Below, in pieces: positions 1 through 23,022 of a stretch of DNA of 64,000 nucleotides (position 1 is its first letter; every line of letters starts with the position of its first letter). The position numbers were made by a program, and so were the translations under genes. Source of the DNA: Hydractinia symbiolongicarpus (taxonomy: Eukaryota > Cnidaria > Hydrozoa > Anthoathecata > Hydractiniidae); assembly GCF_029227915.1 (NCBI RefSeq), contig NC_079887.1, positions 10,414,001 through 10,478,000 on the forward strand, in the 5' to 3' direction. A model generated the notes under the pieces. That model had not been told where the DNA came from. It did no database searches and saw only the letters and a list, made by a program, of their open reading frames with translations.

Positions 1-59
1 TATGAATATTGAGAAATTGTTTTTTTAGAAGATGCTAATGATACCTGGGGGTGGGCAAA

Positions 60-1735
60 AAGACCATCTAAACATAGACAAATCTGACGGTGGAATAATG
101 TGGTTGACCATTGTATAAAGGAATGCAGGAAATTTTGGAAAGACTAAAAGTCAGGCTTTATAAAAAACATATCTACTTAGTACCTAAAAGAGCTGTGCTC
201 GTACAGCAGTGCACAAGAAAATGTTAGAAACTGAGAAAAACAGATTTGCAGATGTGTTGAAAAGGGAAACCAGCACTGAATTGTTTTAAGATAGTAAAAT
301 GAAGAGAACTAATAAAGATGTTGTTGGTGAGAAGTGTATAAAGGTGTCTTGGTTGGTACAGTGGAGAAGAAAAAGCTAGGTTTGAAGAGTTTTTATCAGA
401 GGTTGCATCACATAAGTTTGATTAGGATGAGGATAATTTGGTGGACGATGATGCAGTACAAGTGCCAGAAATACAGATCAACACGGATTGGATAGTGGAG
501 GCTATTAAGAAAATGGCCAGGTGTTGCTGCAGTGATGGTAAAAGCGTCTGAATGTACTAGAGTTGAGCTTATCACAAGTCTTGCCAATCAGATTATGAAG
601 GATTACAAATGACTGGCAGCCAAGTGTAATAGTAAATTGTTTCAAGGGAAAGGTGATGCCTTTGAAAGCAAGAATTATAGATATAGGGTTGAAATTTGTT
701 GATCAGGCAGTAAAAGTTATTTTAAAGTAATTGATAAGTTACTTAGAGTAAAATTCATATAGATAGGATGCAATTTTTTTTGTTCTAAGGTGTGGCACTA
801 CAGATGCAATATTTTTACACAAACAGCTTCCAGAAAAGTATTTAGGATAGAGAAAGAAACTCTATTTTGCTTTCATAGACTTAAAGAAAGCTATTAGTCG
901 TGTGCCACATAAAGAGATTTAGTGGGCTAAGATAAACTAGGTTTAGATGAGTGGTTAGGTAAGATGGTTCAGTCTATGTACAGTAACGCTTGAAGTTGTG
1001 TCAGGATTAACGATTAACTTATTGATACATTTAGCATAAATTTTGATGTAATTATGGTACTGTACTTAATCCTTTGTTGCTTGTTTTAGTCTTAGAAACG
1101 CTGTCGCGTAAGTTCAGACAGGGTGTTTATGGGAATCCTTGTATGCAGATGATTTAGTTCTCATAAACGAGTCGATGGAAAAATAAGTTAAAACAATTTT
1201 GAAAAGTGGAGTGAATGTAAAGTCTACAGTCATGATTAGTAGCGTTGAAGACCAGTACGACTTTGTAGTTGGAAAGTCGCTCGAGTTCTTTCACCCTTAT
1301 TGATGTACAACAGTTGGTAGTTAGAGATAGTTTAGAACTTCTGTTACGTTGGGTAGTAAAGGGGTTGTTGAAAGAAGTGTTACTTACAGGATATGTTCTG
1401 CTTAAAAAAAAGTTCAGTTACTTCATTTGTTGATCAGCAAAATCTTGTCAATTAAGGTAAAAGGTAAGTTGTATGAGACCTGTGTAAAAAATGAGACATG
1501 GGCAGTGAGGTAGGAAGATCTTGACCATTTAGAAAGGATATGGTTGGCACATTTGGAAGAAATGGAGGAGGATAATGAAGTAAGTGTAGAGACTTCTGAA
1601 TAAAGACCATAAGGTAGACCAAGAAAGCCTCGGCAGTAGGTAATAAAGATGAATTTAAGCCTAGATCAGATGGAAGATGGTCATTAATATAACCCAACCA
1701 ATCAATGAAAATGCACATTATGCCAAGAATGATAA
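60..1735 (+). pseudogene. Decayed LINE (non-LTR retrotransposon) reverse transcriptase
   Basis: A plus-strand LINE RT can be read in pieces across this stretch, broken by many stops and frameshifts. RT motif A reads FAFIDLKKA near 864-895, and the catalytic YADD box is intact at 1142-1153 (LYADDLVLI). Near the end (about 1490-1650) is a C-terminal segment with LDHLERIWLAHLEEM followed by a GRPRK-like basic stretch, the same arrangement as the LINE tail on the minus strand at 23,218-23,538, so both probably belong to one family. It lies in the USP32 intron downstream of the last visible exon and in the opposite orientation to that gene. No intact ORF remains. Family assignment beyond LINE (RTE/L2-like) is uncertain. 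Confidence 0.8.
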
Positions 1736-2062
1736 TGAGGAGGTGGATGACAATTAAAGTAATTCCCAGACTTTTCCCCAGATACTTTACAACTCGCTAA
1801 ATATTTCCTAAATTTATCCACCCTGGACATTCATAATTCACCCCCCCCCCCCTTCCTCATGATATTCATTTTGTCAATCCACAATTAATTCAACCCATCA
1901 TCCCTGTTTCTTCTAAACCCATGCTATTAGACACGGAAGAGCACATAGCCTAAGTGAAATAAAAAAAATAAACACGAATTGATCTTAGATGATAAAATTT
2001 TGAATTGAAATTTAAGTCATATACAATAAGATTACATTTAAATAATTTGTTAAACATCAAAC
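1736..2062. other. Intronic sequence, no feature seen
   Basis: This is the start of the USP32 intron after the last visible exon. It holds a short C-run near 1840 and AT-rich sequence. I see no exon here. Confidence 0.5.
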
Positions 2063-13485
<11,423 letters not shown>

Positions 13486-13763
13486 GCCTTTCTACATAAG
13501 TAGATTGCCAGGTACTGCTAGCATTTTTTCAGAGATGTATAGTAAAAAAGTCCATTTTTCAATTTTTACAAAAGTATTTCTCGTTTGTTTTTCTATTTCA
13601 ATCACGTCTTTGCTGCCATCTTTATTATGCATTACTATGACGTCATGAATGTATGTCTCTCCACCGCAAGTAATTTTTCAGAAAAAGATACAAGATACCC
13701 TCCCCCGCCGGGAACAAGGTTGAAATTTTGCACTAAAATTATCTACAATTTCAGGGCATTTGG

Positions 13764-13883
13764 GCAAATCTCCATGGGGCGATTTTTACGACGATCGTCA
13801 TAAATACTCCAATTTGATTGGTTTGAATTGGTTTCTACTTTTCGTCACAAAATCGTCGCGAAATCGTCCAGTGGAGATTCGGC
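13764..13883. mobile_element. Small palindromic MITE upstream of USP32
   Basis: The left end (AATCTCCATGGGGCGATTT, from about 13,767) and the right end read on the other strand (AATCTCCACTGGACGATTT) form imperfect inverted repeats of about 30 bp around a short centre. It lies about 300 bp upstream of the USP32 start codon. Confidence 0.6.
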
Positions 13884-15552
13884 TTTTAACACATGTGGTC
13901 GTCGATTCCCGTTGCTAGTAAAATTATCAAAGTATGTTTATCGTAAATCTACGCACGAGCAGACTAAATGTCCGCACTGCAGTGGGATTGAATGAACGTG
14001 CTCTACAAGCACATGTACAGCTCCTGGAAAATATTTTGAAAAGGACCAGTCAATATTGTTTACCCTGCTTACATGTCTGCCCAAAAAGAGGTTTCGCACA
14101 CTAAACCAATTCGATTACTTTTTTTTGCCTCGCTCACTGATCTCGTCCATAGAGCTTTATTTCCCTTCCCAATTTTTTTTTTTGTGTGTGGATATGGTCT
14201 ATAAAGGCTATCTGGCTGGGATTTTAGGTTGAAGAATTGGGCCCATTGGTTAGAACAAGAGAGAAATGAGGATAATGAGCACCCTGGTTAAAATTCTGGT
14301 GTATGCATGAATAGCGCAACCACGCTAGCCACATCAGAAAGTTAAATAAAACATCCACCCTCGATCCCAGGGTCTTTTGGCTCCTAAGCCGTTATTACTA
14401 CGGAGTGACTATCAACTTCATCAACAAGGCAAAATGCCCTGGGAACGGGGTTGAATAAAACCCTAAAGAAGAGTAAGAAGAAGAAAATTCTTTACATTTT
14501 TCATCCACCTTTTTCTCCAGTTTTTTTTGCCTTTTTGATATTAGAGATTCTTCTCTTATATCAAAAAAGCAAAAAAACCTGGGAACAAGGGTGTTCCTTT
14601 GTCTGAAATAAATGGTTGCAATGTTTATGTAACTTTTTAATTCACATAAAAAACATTAAGGTGCTGGGATATAAGTTGTCGTAGACGTCGTGTTAATGGT
14701 AGATAAATTTACAAAACTTTATAAAAACAAAGTTTAATCTATATAACTATCCAATTTTTCTTTTATATTTTTTAGATTTAGAGATAATTGAATTTCGTGA
14801 ATAAAAAGTTAGTGAATTTCGCGAGATTTTATTTTCGCGAAATTACTGTTACAGATTATTTGCATGTAATGTTTTTCTACAATTTTACGACTTTTTATCA
14901 AATATATTGCAGAAAAAAGATATTTCGTCCATTATCAGTATTAAGTCTATATCCCAAACACATTTATTACAGAGATTGTCATCTCCATATGGACGTAAGG
15001 GCTTATGTAGGAAGTCACTGACTGATGACTGCATTCTCCGCCCTTTACAGTCAAATTATTTCTGTTCAATAATTTTACATGAATTTACAGAAATGACATA
15101 AATTCACGAGAAACTATTTTCCCGAATTCAGGGGCTTCTTTTTTGATAAAGAACGACGAAAATAAAGAGAAATATAGGCTCTGAAAAATTATACGTTATC
15201 GTAACAAAAATTACACAAATACTATGAAAATAAAGCTAACCTAAACCTTTTCGCGTAAAATTATCGTTAGTGCAATAAACATGTAGACGTGCGTTTTTTA
15301 ATACTATTTTGTTTTTACCGCACATTACTAAACAGTACAGTTTTTCCAACGTTTGTCTAGATATGTGAATTACAACCAACACCACACAGTTGGCTTGTAA
15401 ATCAAACAACATCTAAAACTCTGTAAAAACTATAAACTGGCATTGAGGAAATGTCTGCAAAAATGCTACGCATCAGGATTCATTCTCTAAACTTTTTAAG
15501 AATGCTTTGTTTTCACTCCATTTTTAGTAGCTGTACCAGTAGGATCAGCTGT
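13884..15552. other. Intergenic region between USP32 and TMEM17: repeats only
   Basis: No exon is supported. It includes a short inverted pair built on CCCAGGG/CCCTGGGAAC (about 14,365-14,455), the same motif as the MITE at 37.66 kb. It also has a stretch with TTTCGCGAGATTTTATTTTCG (about 14,817-14,840), related to the TTCGCGA element at 26.7-27.7 kb. Confidence 0.5.
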
Positions 15553-15793
15553 GTTTCTTAACGTTATCATTTTCAAATGTTTTCACATTACCGATATCAT
15601 CCATTTCGATATTTTTTGAATTTTAATTGTAAGATGAAACTTTTTAACTGGAGCATCTATCAATAAGACTATATGTATTTCTTAATGTTATCAGTCTCAA
15701 ATGTTTTTATATTACCGATATCATCCATTTCGATATTGTTCGTATTAAAATGTGTAAGATGAAACTTTTCAACTTGAGCGTCTGTCAATAAGA
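15553..15793. repeat. Two tandem partial duplicates of the TMEM17 terminal exon end
   Basis: The last ~125 bp of the TMEM17 coding exon are repeated twice directly downstream, with a period of 124-125 bp. The marker CCGATATCATCC recurs at 15591, 15715 and 15840, the last copy being the coding one. The middle copy is very close to the coding one and the outer one is more diverged, so the duplications happened at different times. Both extra copies lie after the stop codon. Confidence 0.9.
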
Positions 15794-18700
15794 CTATATG
15801 TATTTCTTAATGTTATCAGTCTCAAATGTTTGTATATTACCGATATCATCCATTTCGATATTGTTTGTATTAAAATGTGTAAGATGAAACTTTTCAACTT
15901 GAGCATCCGTCATCCTTTTGATAGCTCTGTAGCCTTGCACAACTTCAAAGAGCATAAATAACAACATGATGATGTTGACCGCACGTTCCATCGGTAGGAT
16001 TAAAGCATTTTCGTTAAACAACAAGAAACAAGTCAGTGGTAATTGTAGAATGAAAGTAACCAACCAGAAGCCAGCTAATTCTGGAACCTATTGTATACAA
16101 AGAAGAATGCGTAAATCCGATTCGTATTGCCTTGCAAAGTTTAACACAAGATTATATCTTAGGCTGGTCCTCATTAACAGATGGGCTTGTTAAGCTATCC
16201 GTATGTAGCTAGCTATACATTTACATCAGCCTATTCTGATTGACCTTTACCACTTCCCTCTGATTTGTTTTTTCCCCAAATTTTTTTTTGTTATTTCAGA
16301 AAATTAAAAAAATGTTAAAAAAATATATTGAATAATATTATTATAATATTATTGAATAAGTAAACGTTTAACTTCAATTTTTGGATCTCTTGGGATAAAT
16401 CTGGCAATTGATAATATATTTGGATTCTTAAATTAAAAAGGTTAACCCGCAATGGAAAAAAATATATACCTACCTTTTCTTGCAAATTTCCTGAGTAGCC
16501 TAAATATAACCTGATCAACTCCAAACTGGCCATCACCACGTAAACAACAATCAAAACAAATTTATAGTATGGTCCAAGTTGACTGTACTAAAAGAAATAT
16601 ATATATAAAGAAGTAAAAGATTTTGCCAAACTGTTAAGTTTTTTTTAACACTTTACTTCCTGGAGTTATTTACATCTAAACCCATTTAAATTTAGATGAT
16701 TGTATATCCACATCGTGTTTCTCAAATGACAAAAACAGCTTAAAATTCGTTAACAATTTCCTTGAGGGGTTCAAGGATATTTTCAGAAATTTTAAGAAGA
16801 TCTGAGGAATACTGACCATCACGTTACTCTAATTTAAATATTACTTGATAGTTACAGCGATATGCAAAGTTACATAATAGTAAATAAAACTTGTTTTTGC
16901 GAAAAATGCTTTTCCACTCAACTAATTTTCAATGGAAAAGCGAACAAATTGAACACTGCTACAAACCACAGTGAAACTTTCTATTTCTTAGGCTTTGTTG
17001 TAACTTGAAAATGGGTATTGACACCTGAAATGCTTCAAAAAACTTTGTTTTGTAAAAATACAACATTACCTTTAAAGACAGCATGATAATGCAAATCAAA
17101 AACCATATTGGAGAGAAATGGCAGTTGAAGTAAAGTGCCATTTGCAGACCAAGGTTTGATAGCAACAAATTGCCTAAAAAGACATATCAACATGCTTATG
17201 CAGGGTCATTCCACAACAAGTTTATGTCACCCTTTAAAGCCGCAAAAGTTTATGTGGGTAAAAAATTTATATTTTGAATTTTTTTTAAACTGCAAAACCT
17301 ATAATATCTACTTTGCATAAGTTACAAAATAAACTTAGGCAAAAAAACTTCTTCACATTAACTTGGCAAGATTGGCAAGGTTATTAATCCCTTTAAAAAT
17401 ATATAAAAATCAGTGGAAATGTCGCTAATGCTATTATTGACAATACTTCAAATTGACAGTACTATTAATAGTACTGTTTAATGTAACAACAACCCCATTA
17501 CAACAACTAATGTGACATTGGCTTCCGTACATCACCGAAAATGCTAAAAACTTAGTCAAAATGTTGCATATTCTGAATGTTATATCTGCAGATCTCTTTA
17601 AACTACAACCATAAAAATGGAAAAGTAGAGAGGGGTACTGTGAAATGCAGGAGAAAACAACAGAATGAATTAAGCAATTATTGCCCGAAACGGCTTCAAA
17701 ACATGGCCTAAAAAGCCATAAAATGGGTAAAAATGTCAATCGTGTTATGTTCTATATGTTCTATCTTCAGATCTGTTTAAATTTCAAGCTTAAAAATTGC
17801 AAGTGAAGGGAACTCTACAGGCATTGCCAAATGGAGAAAAACACAAACAATTGAAATAAGCAATGGCTTCAAAACCTGGCCGAAATGCTGAAAATTGGTA
17901 AAAGTCAAAAGTAGCATATTCTGAACGGTATATCGGCCGATATCATTGAACTACAACCTTAGGCTAAACCAGATGAAGACATTTGGTAAAATTTAGCATT
18001 TTGAAACGCTTAAAATTTGCCTAATAAAACTGGATCAAAGGTCCTAAGATACCAGGAATGACATTTCAGGAATAATAATAAGGTTGAAAAATTCTGCAAA
18101 ATGTTATAGTCCAAGGGCTGATCCATCAGGGACTCCATAGGACTCCTCTGGTATCACATCTGACATTTGACGTTTGGTCAACACGAAATGTGGCAAAAAA
18201 GCCTTCCCATTTAGAGCAGCAAAAGTGTGGAATAATCTTCCAGACCAAGTGACCTGTGATGGAAGTCTGCTTTCATTTAAGACTTCCATCTCTAATGTAT
18301 TTGGCAAATTCTAATGGAGATCACTTTTTAACTTTTTAATTTTTCTTTTTTATTCTTTTTCTTTTTAATTTTCACAGATTATAAATGTTACTATGTTTGA
18401 TTGAGCTGAGGCAGTCTAAGGTTTATCACTCTTTGTTTCTTTTTTGTTCTAGTGGCCCCCAGTGGAAACAATCCACTAACTATAGGTTTTTGTTATTTTA
18501 TGGGCTAGCCACTTTAATATTTATTATTATTATTATATAACCAGCAGTTAATGATTTGTTAAACAATTTGGTGAGAACAGGTAAAAAAAACTTTTAACAC
18601 TTTCACCATGGCCTTATTGCTTTTTAGACAAGTTATTATTTTTCCGTCCAAGTGGGTATAAACATTTTGTTGAGAGGCTTTGCTTACGCAAAAGCAAAGA

Positions 18701-20083
18701 AGGCAATAAGTCCAGCAAAAAAGATTTATACAGAATGGCTAAAAAAATGTGGAAAGAACGCTATTCCCAATTCTCGATTATGGCAGATTAGAAAATGTTC
18801 ACAGTAAAACCTGTGAACATTTTCTAATTTGTTGATTTTTTTTGATTTTTCCTAAAAGAAATAAGGAATTTGTCTCTATTTTTATATTTTTAACGGATGT
18901 TGCATTACCCCCTCCCCCTAACGGCCAATTTGCCATTAATGGAGACGTAAACTGTTTGTCAACGACCCCTTTGAATAATGCATTCGAACTCGAACTCTAG
19001 AGAAGATGCCGATAAGCCACAAACGCAAACTCGCCTGAAAACGCCCGCACTTTTTACGGCGTATGTGTTTTATCGGCACCCTCCTCTGACAGTCAGGGAT
19101 AACTGAAATTAGGCTATAATAGTCTAATTAGTCTACGATAGCTTATTTAGGCGATTTATCTCTCCTAATTAGGCTATCAACATGGTTTTTGCTGCCTATC
19201 GCTGTTCTGTTGCATAATTGCAATGATTTTATTAGCTAAAAACATTCTATAGAACCCCCTTTTGATGGTCCAAATATATTTTTCTTTATTATTGCTGTCA
19301 GAAGATATAGCGTTTAGTTTGTTTTGATTAAAAACGCATGCGCTGTGTTACGGCTTCTTTGTTTCACGGCCACGGTTGCTTCTGAAAAAAGGCTAAAATT
19401 CCCGCGCGCATATTTTCAACATGGTGGCACATAGCCTAAATAGACTATTTTGCGTCTAATTAGCCGATCCAAAGACTTTTGACGTATAATTTTTAGTCTC
19501 GTGAAACTATAAAAAATTTTGCTCGAACGAAGATGATGTAATGAGCAACAAAGCTCCGAAAGAAGATGGCACGACCAGACATGGTTTTCGAGATAATCAT
19601 AAAAGAAGATAGCAAATCGCCTAAATAGGAGATACTCGCCTAAATAGTCTATGAAAAATCTCCTAACTAAGCTACTAGCCTAATTTGGCGTGATAGCCTA
19701 ATTTGCGGTTATCCCTGACTGTCTGAAATCTCTACAAAATTTAAAAACTTTAAATTACAATAAATCTTCTCCTAATAATCGTATGTTATTCCAAATTTTC
19801 TATCTTATATAACTTTTGCTGATAAATCCAAATATGCCACTCATTCTCCTCACAAAAGTTTCTTATCTTCTTTTTCAAAATTTATTGATTTCCAAACCCA
19901 GGAGGAGTCCTGAATTATAGCTACCTATAGTTGTCGCTACGTAAAACAAAAAACACGACTAGATAGAAAAAAAAGCATACCCCCTCCGATAAACGATTCC
20001 CTGCTGTTATCTATAAGATTTCCAGACCCAGGAAATACTTTGTCACTGACAGATGTGAACATGCTTCGCATCTTCGTCGCCAT
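15794..20083 (-). CDS. TMEM17: Transmembrane protein 17 (ciliary transition-zone protein)
   Basis: TMEM17 is a four-pass membrane protein of the ciliary transition zone, part of the MKS/B9 complex that gates membrane protein entry into cilia. Four minus-strand exons join in phase: 19981-20083, 17070-17173, 16474-16587 and 15794-16087, giving 204 residues, close to the usual ~200. Diagnostic pieces are SNLGLQMALYFN (exon 2), IRLYLGYSGNLQEKV (exon 3 to 4) and VPELAGFW with LLFNEN (exon 4). Hydrophobic segments fall in exons 2, 3 and 4 (two). Exon 1 encodes MATKMRSMFTSV. It was assigned because its donor phase and position fit, since the N-terminus is poorly conserved in this family. Introns 1 and 2 hold repeats and a LINE tail. 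The 3' end is duplicated downstream. Confidence 0.92.
17505..17990. repeat. Degenerate direct repeats in TMEM17 intron 1
   Basis: Three diverged units of about 170-180 bp share phrases such as GCATATTCTGAA, CTTCAAAACATGGCC / CTTCAAAACCTGGCC and AACTACAACC. No coding content is seen. Confidence 0.5.
18110..18540 (+). pseudogene. LINE 3' end (RT C-terminus and 3' tail) in TMEM17 intron 1
   Basis: The plus strand reads KKAFPFRAAKVWNNLPDQV and ends at a stop at 18,312-18,314. WNNLP is at 18228-18242. This F-RAA-WN-LP pattern is the typical C-terminal end of many LINE ORF2 proteins. The following sequence carries GTGGCCCCCAGTGGAA and ends in a TTATTATTA tract near 18,523-18,537, which fits a LINE 3' tail. 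The copy is 5'-truncated and in the opposite orientation to TMEM17. Confidence 0.75.
18788..18827. other. Perfect 17-bp hairpin
   Basis: TTAGAAAATGTTCACAG (18788-18804) is exactly complementary to 18811-18827, with a 6-nt loop. The stem extends a few more pairs with G-T tolerance. It lies in TMEM17 intron 1. It could be a small TIR element core or a foldback transcript; nothing else in the sequence indicates a function. Confidence 0.8.
18996..19084. repeat. Short GCCGATAA repeat, shared with 33.8 kb
   Basis: Begins ATGCCGATAAGCC and ends TTTTATCGGCACCCT, so its ends are inverted. Read on the other strand it matches 33,803-33,870 over the segment containing CGTAAAAAGTGC and GGCGTTTTCAGGC. Non-coding. 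Confidence 0.55.
19090..19721. mobile_element. 632-bp TIR element with CAGTCAGGG ends and 5-bp target duplication
   Basis: Terminal inverted repeats start CAGTCAGGGATAAC (left) and CAGTCAGGGATAAC (right end, opposite strand), and continue with similarity for about 30 bp. TCTGA flanks both sides (19085-19089 and 19722-19726), a clean 5-bp target-site duplication. Many internal CTAATTAGGC/GCCTAAATAG motifs occur in both orientations. No ORF. The terminal motif closely resembles that of the RT element at 38,466-42,401. Confidence 0.85.
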
Positions 20084-20929
20084 ATTGACGGTATGTTTAT
20101 AAAGAAGTCACGGCAGCCGACTTTATTGCTTCTTCGATCCACCCAAATTAGGGCAGTTGTCCAAAGTTGGACATTTTAAAGAGCCCTAGACATAGTCACT
20201 AGAAAAACACGATGTCCGGGCGAAATTATGCAAGCAAAACAAAGTTTTTTACATTCTTATGTCTTTGCTATTTTGAATAAAAGATGCCTAAACTTGTTTT
20301 CGAAGAAAACCGCTAGTTTTATTTATGTTCATTAAATTTGATAGACTTTTTCAGGAATAAAGTCCAAAAAAGTACAGCTATACCTTAATGCAAGCATATA
20401 TATATTTTTTTGTTTGTTCGTTTGGAATAAAAAAACCTCACTTTGTTCATAGTCATATGACTTTTGTTCTGCAACTTCACATGAAAATAATTTTTTGAGT
20501 TCGCCAAGTGATCGCAAGTCAAAACATGTACCATGTAAGGCAAAAGCACACAAACTTCGGTCCGGTAGCAAAAACAACATTTTTTCCGGACTTTGTATAA
20601 GGCCCCACTTTGTGTGGGACACATTTTGTTGATTTGAATCTATTTTTGAACGCGAGAAGTCAAGACAGATAGATAGATGCGATGCGCATATTTTACATGA
20701 CTAGCCTCACAAATATCGAGGGATATACCCTGTCTATTATTTCCAGGAGGGGCCATGGCTTTGATGGAGAGTCCTGGAGTATTTAATGCTCTCTTTGTGC
20801 TACGCAAACTCAATTACGGTCAGGCTCTGCCAGAAAACTCCCTCTGCAAACACATTGAACGGCCCACACAGTGCGCCATCTCCCCAATTTCCCTCTAATG
20901 GCTTGGGTTAACCCGAGGCTATGGTAATA
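20084..20929. other. Upstream region of TMEM17, no gene assigned
   Basis: Presumably contains the TMEM17 promoter and 5' UTR. A minus-strand open stretch at about 20,450-20,624 ends at a plausible donor, but I recognise no protein in it. Confidence 0.4.
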
Positions 20930-21339
20930 CAGTATTCTCTCCAATTAATGGACATTCTGAAAGGTGGACACCTGATTAGCGGACACTTTCTCCATGCACT
21001 GGCCGTTTTCTGGTCAGAGTCTCATAAAAAACTTTCTAATAAGCGGACACTCTGATTAGCTGACAAATTTGTTTGCACAAAATGGCAACTATAGGCTCTT
21101 TTTTTCTCTCCAATTATCAGACAGTCCAAAAAATTAGGGAGCAGCATACAAATTGAATAATTTTAAAATATTTTAAACACTTTGAAACTATACAAGAAAT
21201 GTCAGCTTTTAGAGCCTCAATTTTCTTCGCAAACCAGTCAATCATATTTTGTTGTCCATAAAACTTATAATAACTGGTATTCCCAGACCATATCCACCTC
21301 CACAGTTAACCCTCTTTCCACAAACCTCAGTTGTAATTG

Positions 21340-22194
21340 TTCTGCCCAGATTGCGAAAACGGCCTGTTTATAAACAGGACAGCCGGATTATATACGCATG
21401 GCCCGATTATGTTTTTATTGCCTGATTATGTTGTGGATGAACACTGATATAATGGCTGGCTAAATGCTAAATTACACAAATTTTTGTGAATAAACCATGG
21501 ACAAATTATGGTCACATGCCATTTTGCTCTATATACATGATAAAACACCATTGAAAGCTAACTAGATTTCGCGGAAGAGTGGGTTCGTTTTTATTTTTCG
21601 CAGGAACTGAATTCTGGGGATGACCTAAATTATTCGTTTTGCAGGGAATTAAGTTTGGTGAAAAGTTATTAAACTTGCGAATTCCAAAATTTAGTTTCCA
21701 TGAAATTTCGTTTCACTTGAGAAACAACAACAACTTTGCCACCAAGGCTATTTGCTTGTCACGAATAATATAATAACCAGTCGGCCCTGATTATGTTCGT
21801 TCTATAATAAGTGAGAAATAATATAAAAATGTTGTACATAAGCCGGGCCGCCCTGATTATATTTGTTCTATAAATTCTCAAATAATATTAGACTGAGTCT
21901 GCCCGCCCTGATCATGTTTCTTTTTTAAGCAACAAATGATATTAGACTGTCGTACATAAGTCTGCCTGCCCCGATCATGTTTGTTTTTTAGGCAACAAAT
22001 GATATTAGACTTTAGATAAACCGGCCTGCCCTGATTATGTTTCTTTTATAAGTGCCAAATAATATTTTTAAATGTTGTACATAATAAGCCGGCATGTCCT
22101 GATTATATTGTCCTGATTATGTATTTTCTGCCCTGTTTTTAACCAGGGCAAGCTGCCGTACATAATCAGGGCAGCGTTTATTATCTGGGCAGAA
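21340..22194. mobile_element. Nested TIR element with TTCTGCCCAGAT ends
   Basis: TTCTGCCCAGAT at 21340-21351 is inverted at 22183-22194. The interior contains a ~60-bp tandem array and a second inverted pair around 21,370 and 22,135 (CCTGTTTATAAACAGG-like). It lies inside the pogo-like element. No coding capacity. Confidence 0.65.
21786..22120. repeat. Minisatellite, about 60-bp units
   Basis: Six diverged units, each starting with a form of CCCTGATTATGTTT and continuing with AAATAATATTAGACT and GTACATAAGCCGG. Spacings between unit starts are about 54-68 bp. Confidence 0.75.
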
Positions 22195-22316
22195 CATAAT
22201 GGAAGTGTTCGGAACTTTCAAGAACATGAAAGATGTTCACTTAGAGACAAATTTAAAATCATTCAAGTCAGGAAGTGAAGTTTTTTTAAAAAATCTTTTT
22301 GTTAATATATAGTTGA

Positions 22317-22760
22317 TACCGTAATGCTTCGAATAAACGCCCCCTTCTATTAAATGCCCCCCTCAAATAGACTCCCCTCCTTTTCAGTCATTTTTTAAAT
22401 AAACGCCTCCCTCGAATAGACGCCCCCTCGAATGGACGCCACCCTTGAATAGACGCCCCTCCCTCATAAGGGTCGTTTATTTAAGGTGATAGTATAGTAC
22501 TAGTACTATATAGTACCTACTTTTTTCCTAAATCTTAGGTTTAAGGTAATTTAGTTTTTCAATTTGAAGTTCATTCACAAAAACATGCGAATATCTTTTA
22601 TTTTCTGTTGTGAAGATATATATTATTATAGGTATCCTTAAAAACTGCAAAAGAGACAAAGTGTAAAAAATTTAATAAACGCTCCCCTCGAATAGACGCC
22701 CCCTAAAATTGTCAAAAAAATTAATAAACACCCCAGCCGTTTATTCGAAGCATTACGGTA
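22317..22760. mobile_element. Nested TIR element, 23-bp perfect ends, GACGCCCC repeats
   Basis: The ends 22317-22339 and 22738-22760 are perfect inverted repeats, beginning TACCGTAATGCTTCGAATAA. The interior near both ends contains reiterated CTCGAATAGACGCCCC. TA is present at both outer ends, suggesting a mariner-type TA target. Non-coding. Confidence 0.85.
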
Positions 22761-23022
22761 TTATGATATTGATATTTAAAAAAAAATTATATTGCGTTCA
22801 TTTTAGTTGATTTCTTCTTTTTTCGTGTCTAAGTCCAGCACAGTACCTGCTAATTTTTTAAGTTACACATTTCTTATACATAATCGCATTTCTTCAAATT
22901 TTGAGCTTACGTTGCAAAACTTTTCAAAAGGCGGACACCTCTAATTAGCTGACAGTTTGTTCATGCATCAACGGCGTCTGCCAATTAGAGAGAATACTGT
23001 ATTCAGTTGCCCATATTGAATT

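Larger units (their letters stand above)
20930..22999. mobile_element. Pogo/Tigger-like TIR element hosting nested insertions
   Basis: The left end CAGTATTCTCTCCAATTA and the right end read on the other strand, CAGTATTCTCTCTAATTG, are inverted repeats. Both are flanked by TA (20928-20929 and 23000-23001), as expected for Tc1/mariner/pogo insertion. Subterminal GCGGACAC and TTAGCTGACA motifs repeat at both ends (about 20,980-21,065 and 22,931-22,950). There is no transposase. Two other TIR elements occupy most of its interior. Confidence 0.75.

Noticed and set aside
17434-17739. 101-codon minus-strand open frame in TMEM17 intron 1
   Set aside because: It lies in degenerate direct repeats and resembles no known protein.
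20385-20624. Minus-strand open stretch ending at a GTGAGG donor, a possible exon upstream of TMEM17
   Set aside because: No recognisable domain and no partner exon could be joined, and TMEM17 already has a fitting first exon.
21786-22120. Possible CRISPR-like spaced repeats
   Set aside because: Units are diverged along their whole length with no constant repeat and unique spacers; this is a eukaryotic minisatellite inside a TIR element.
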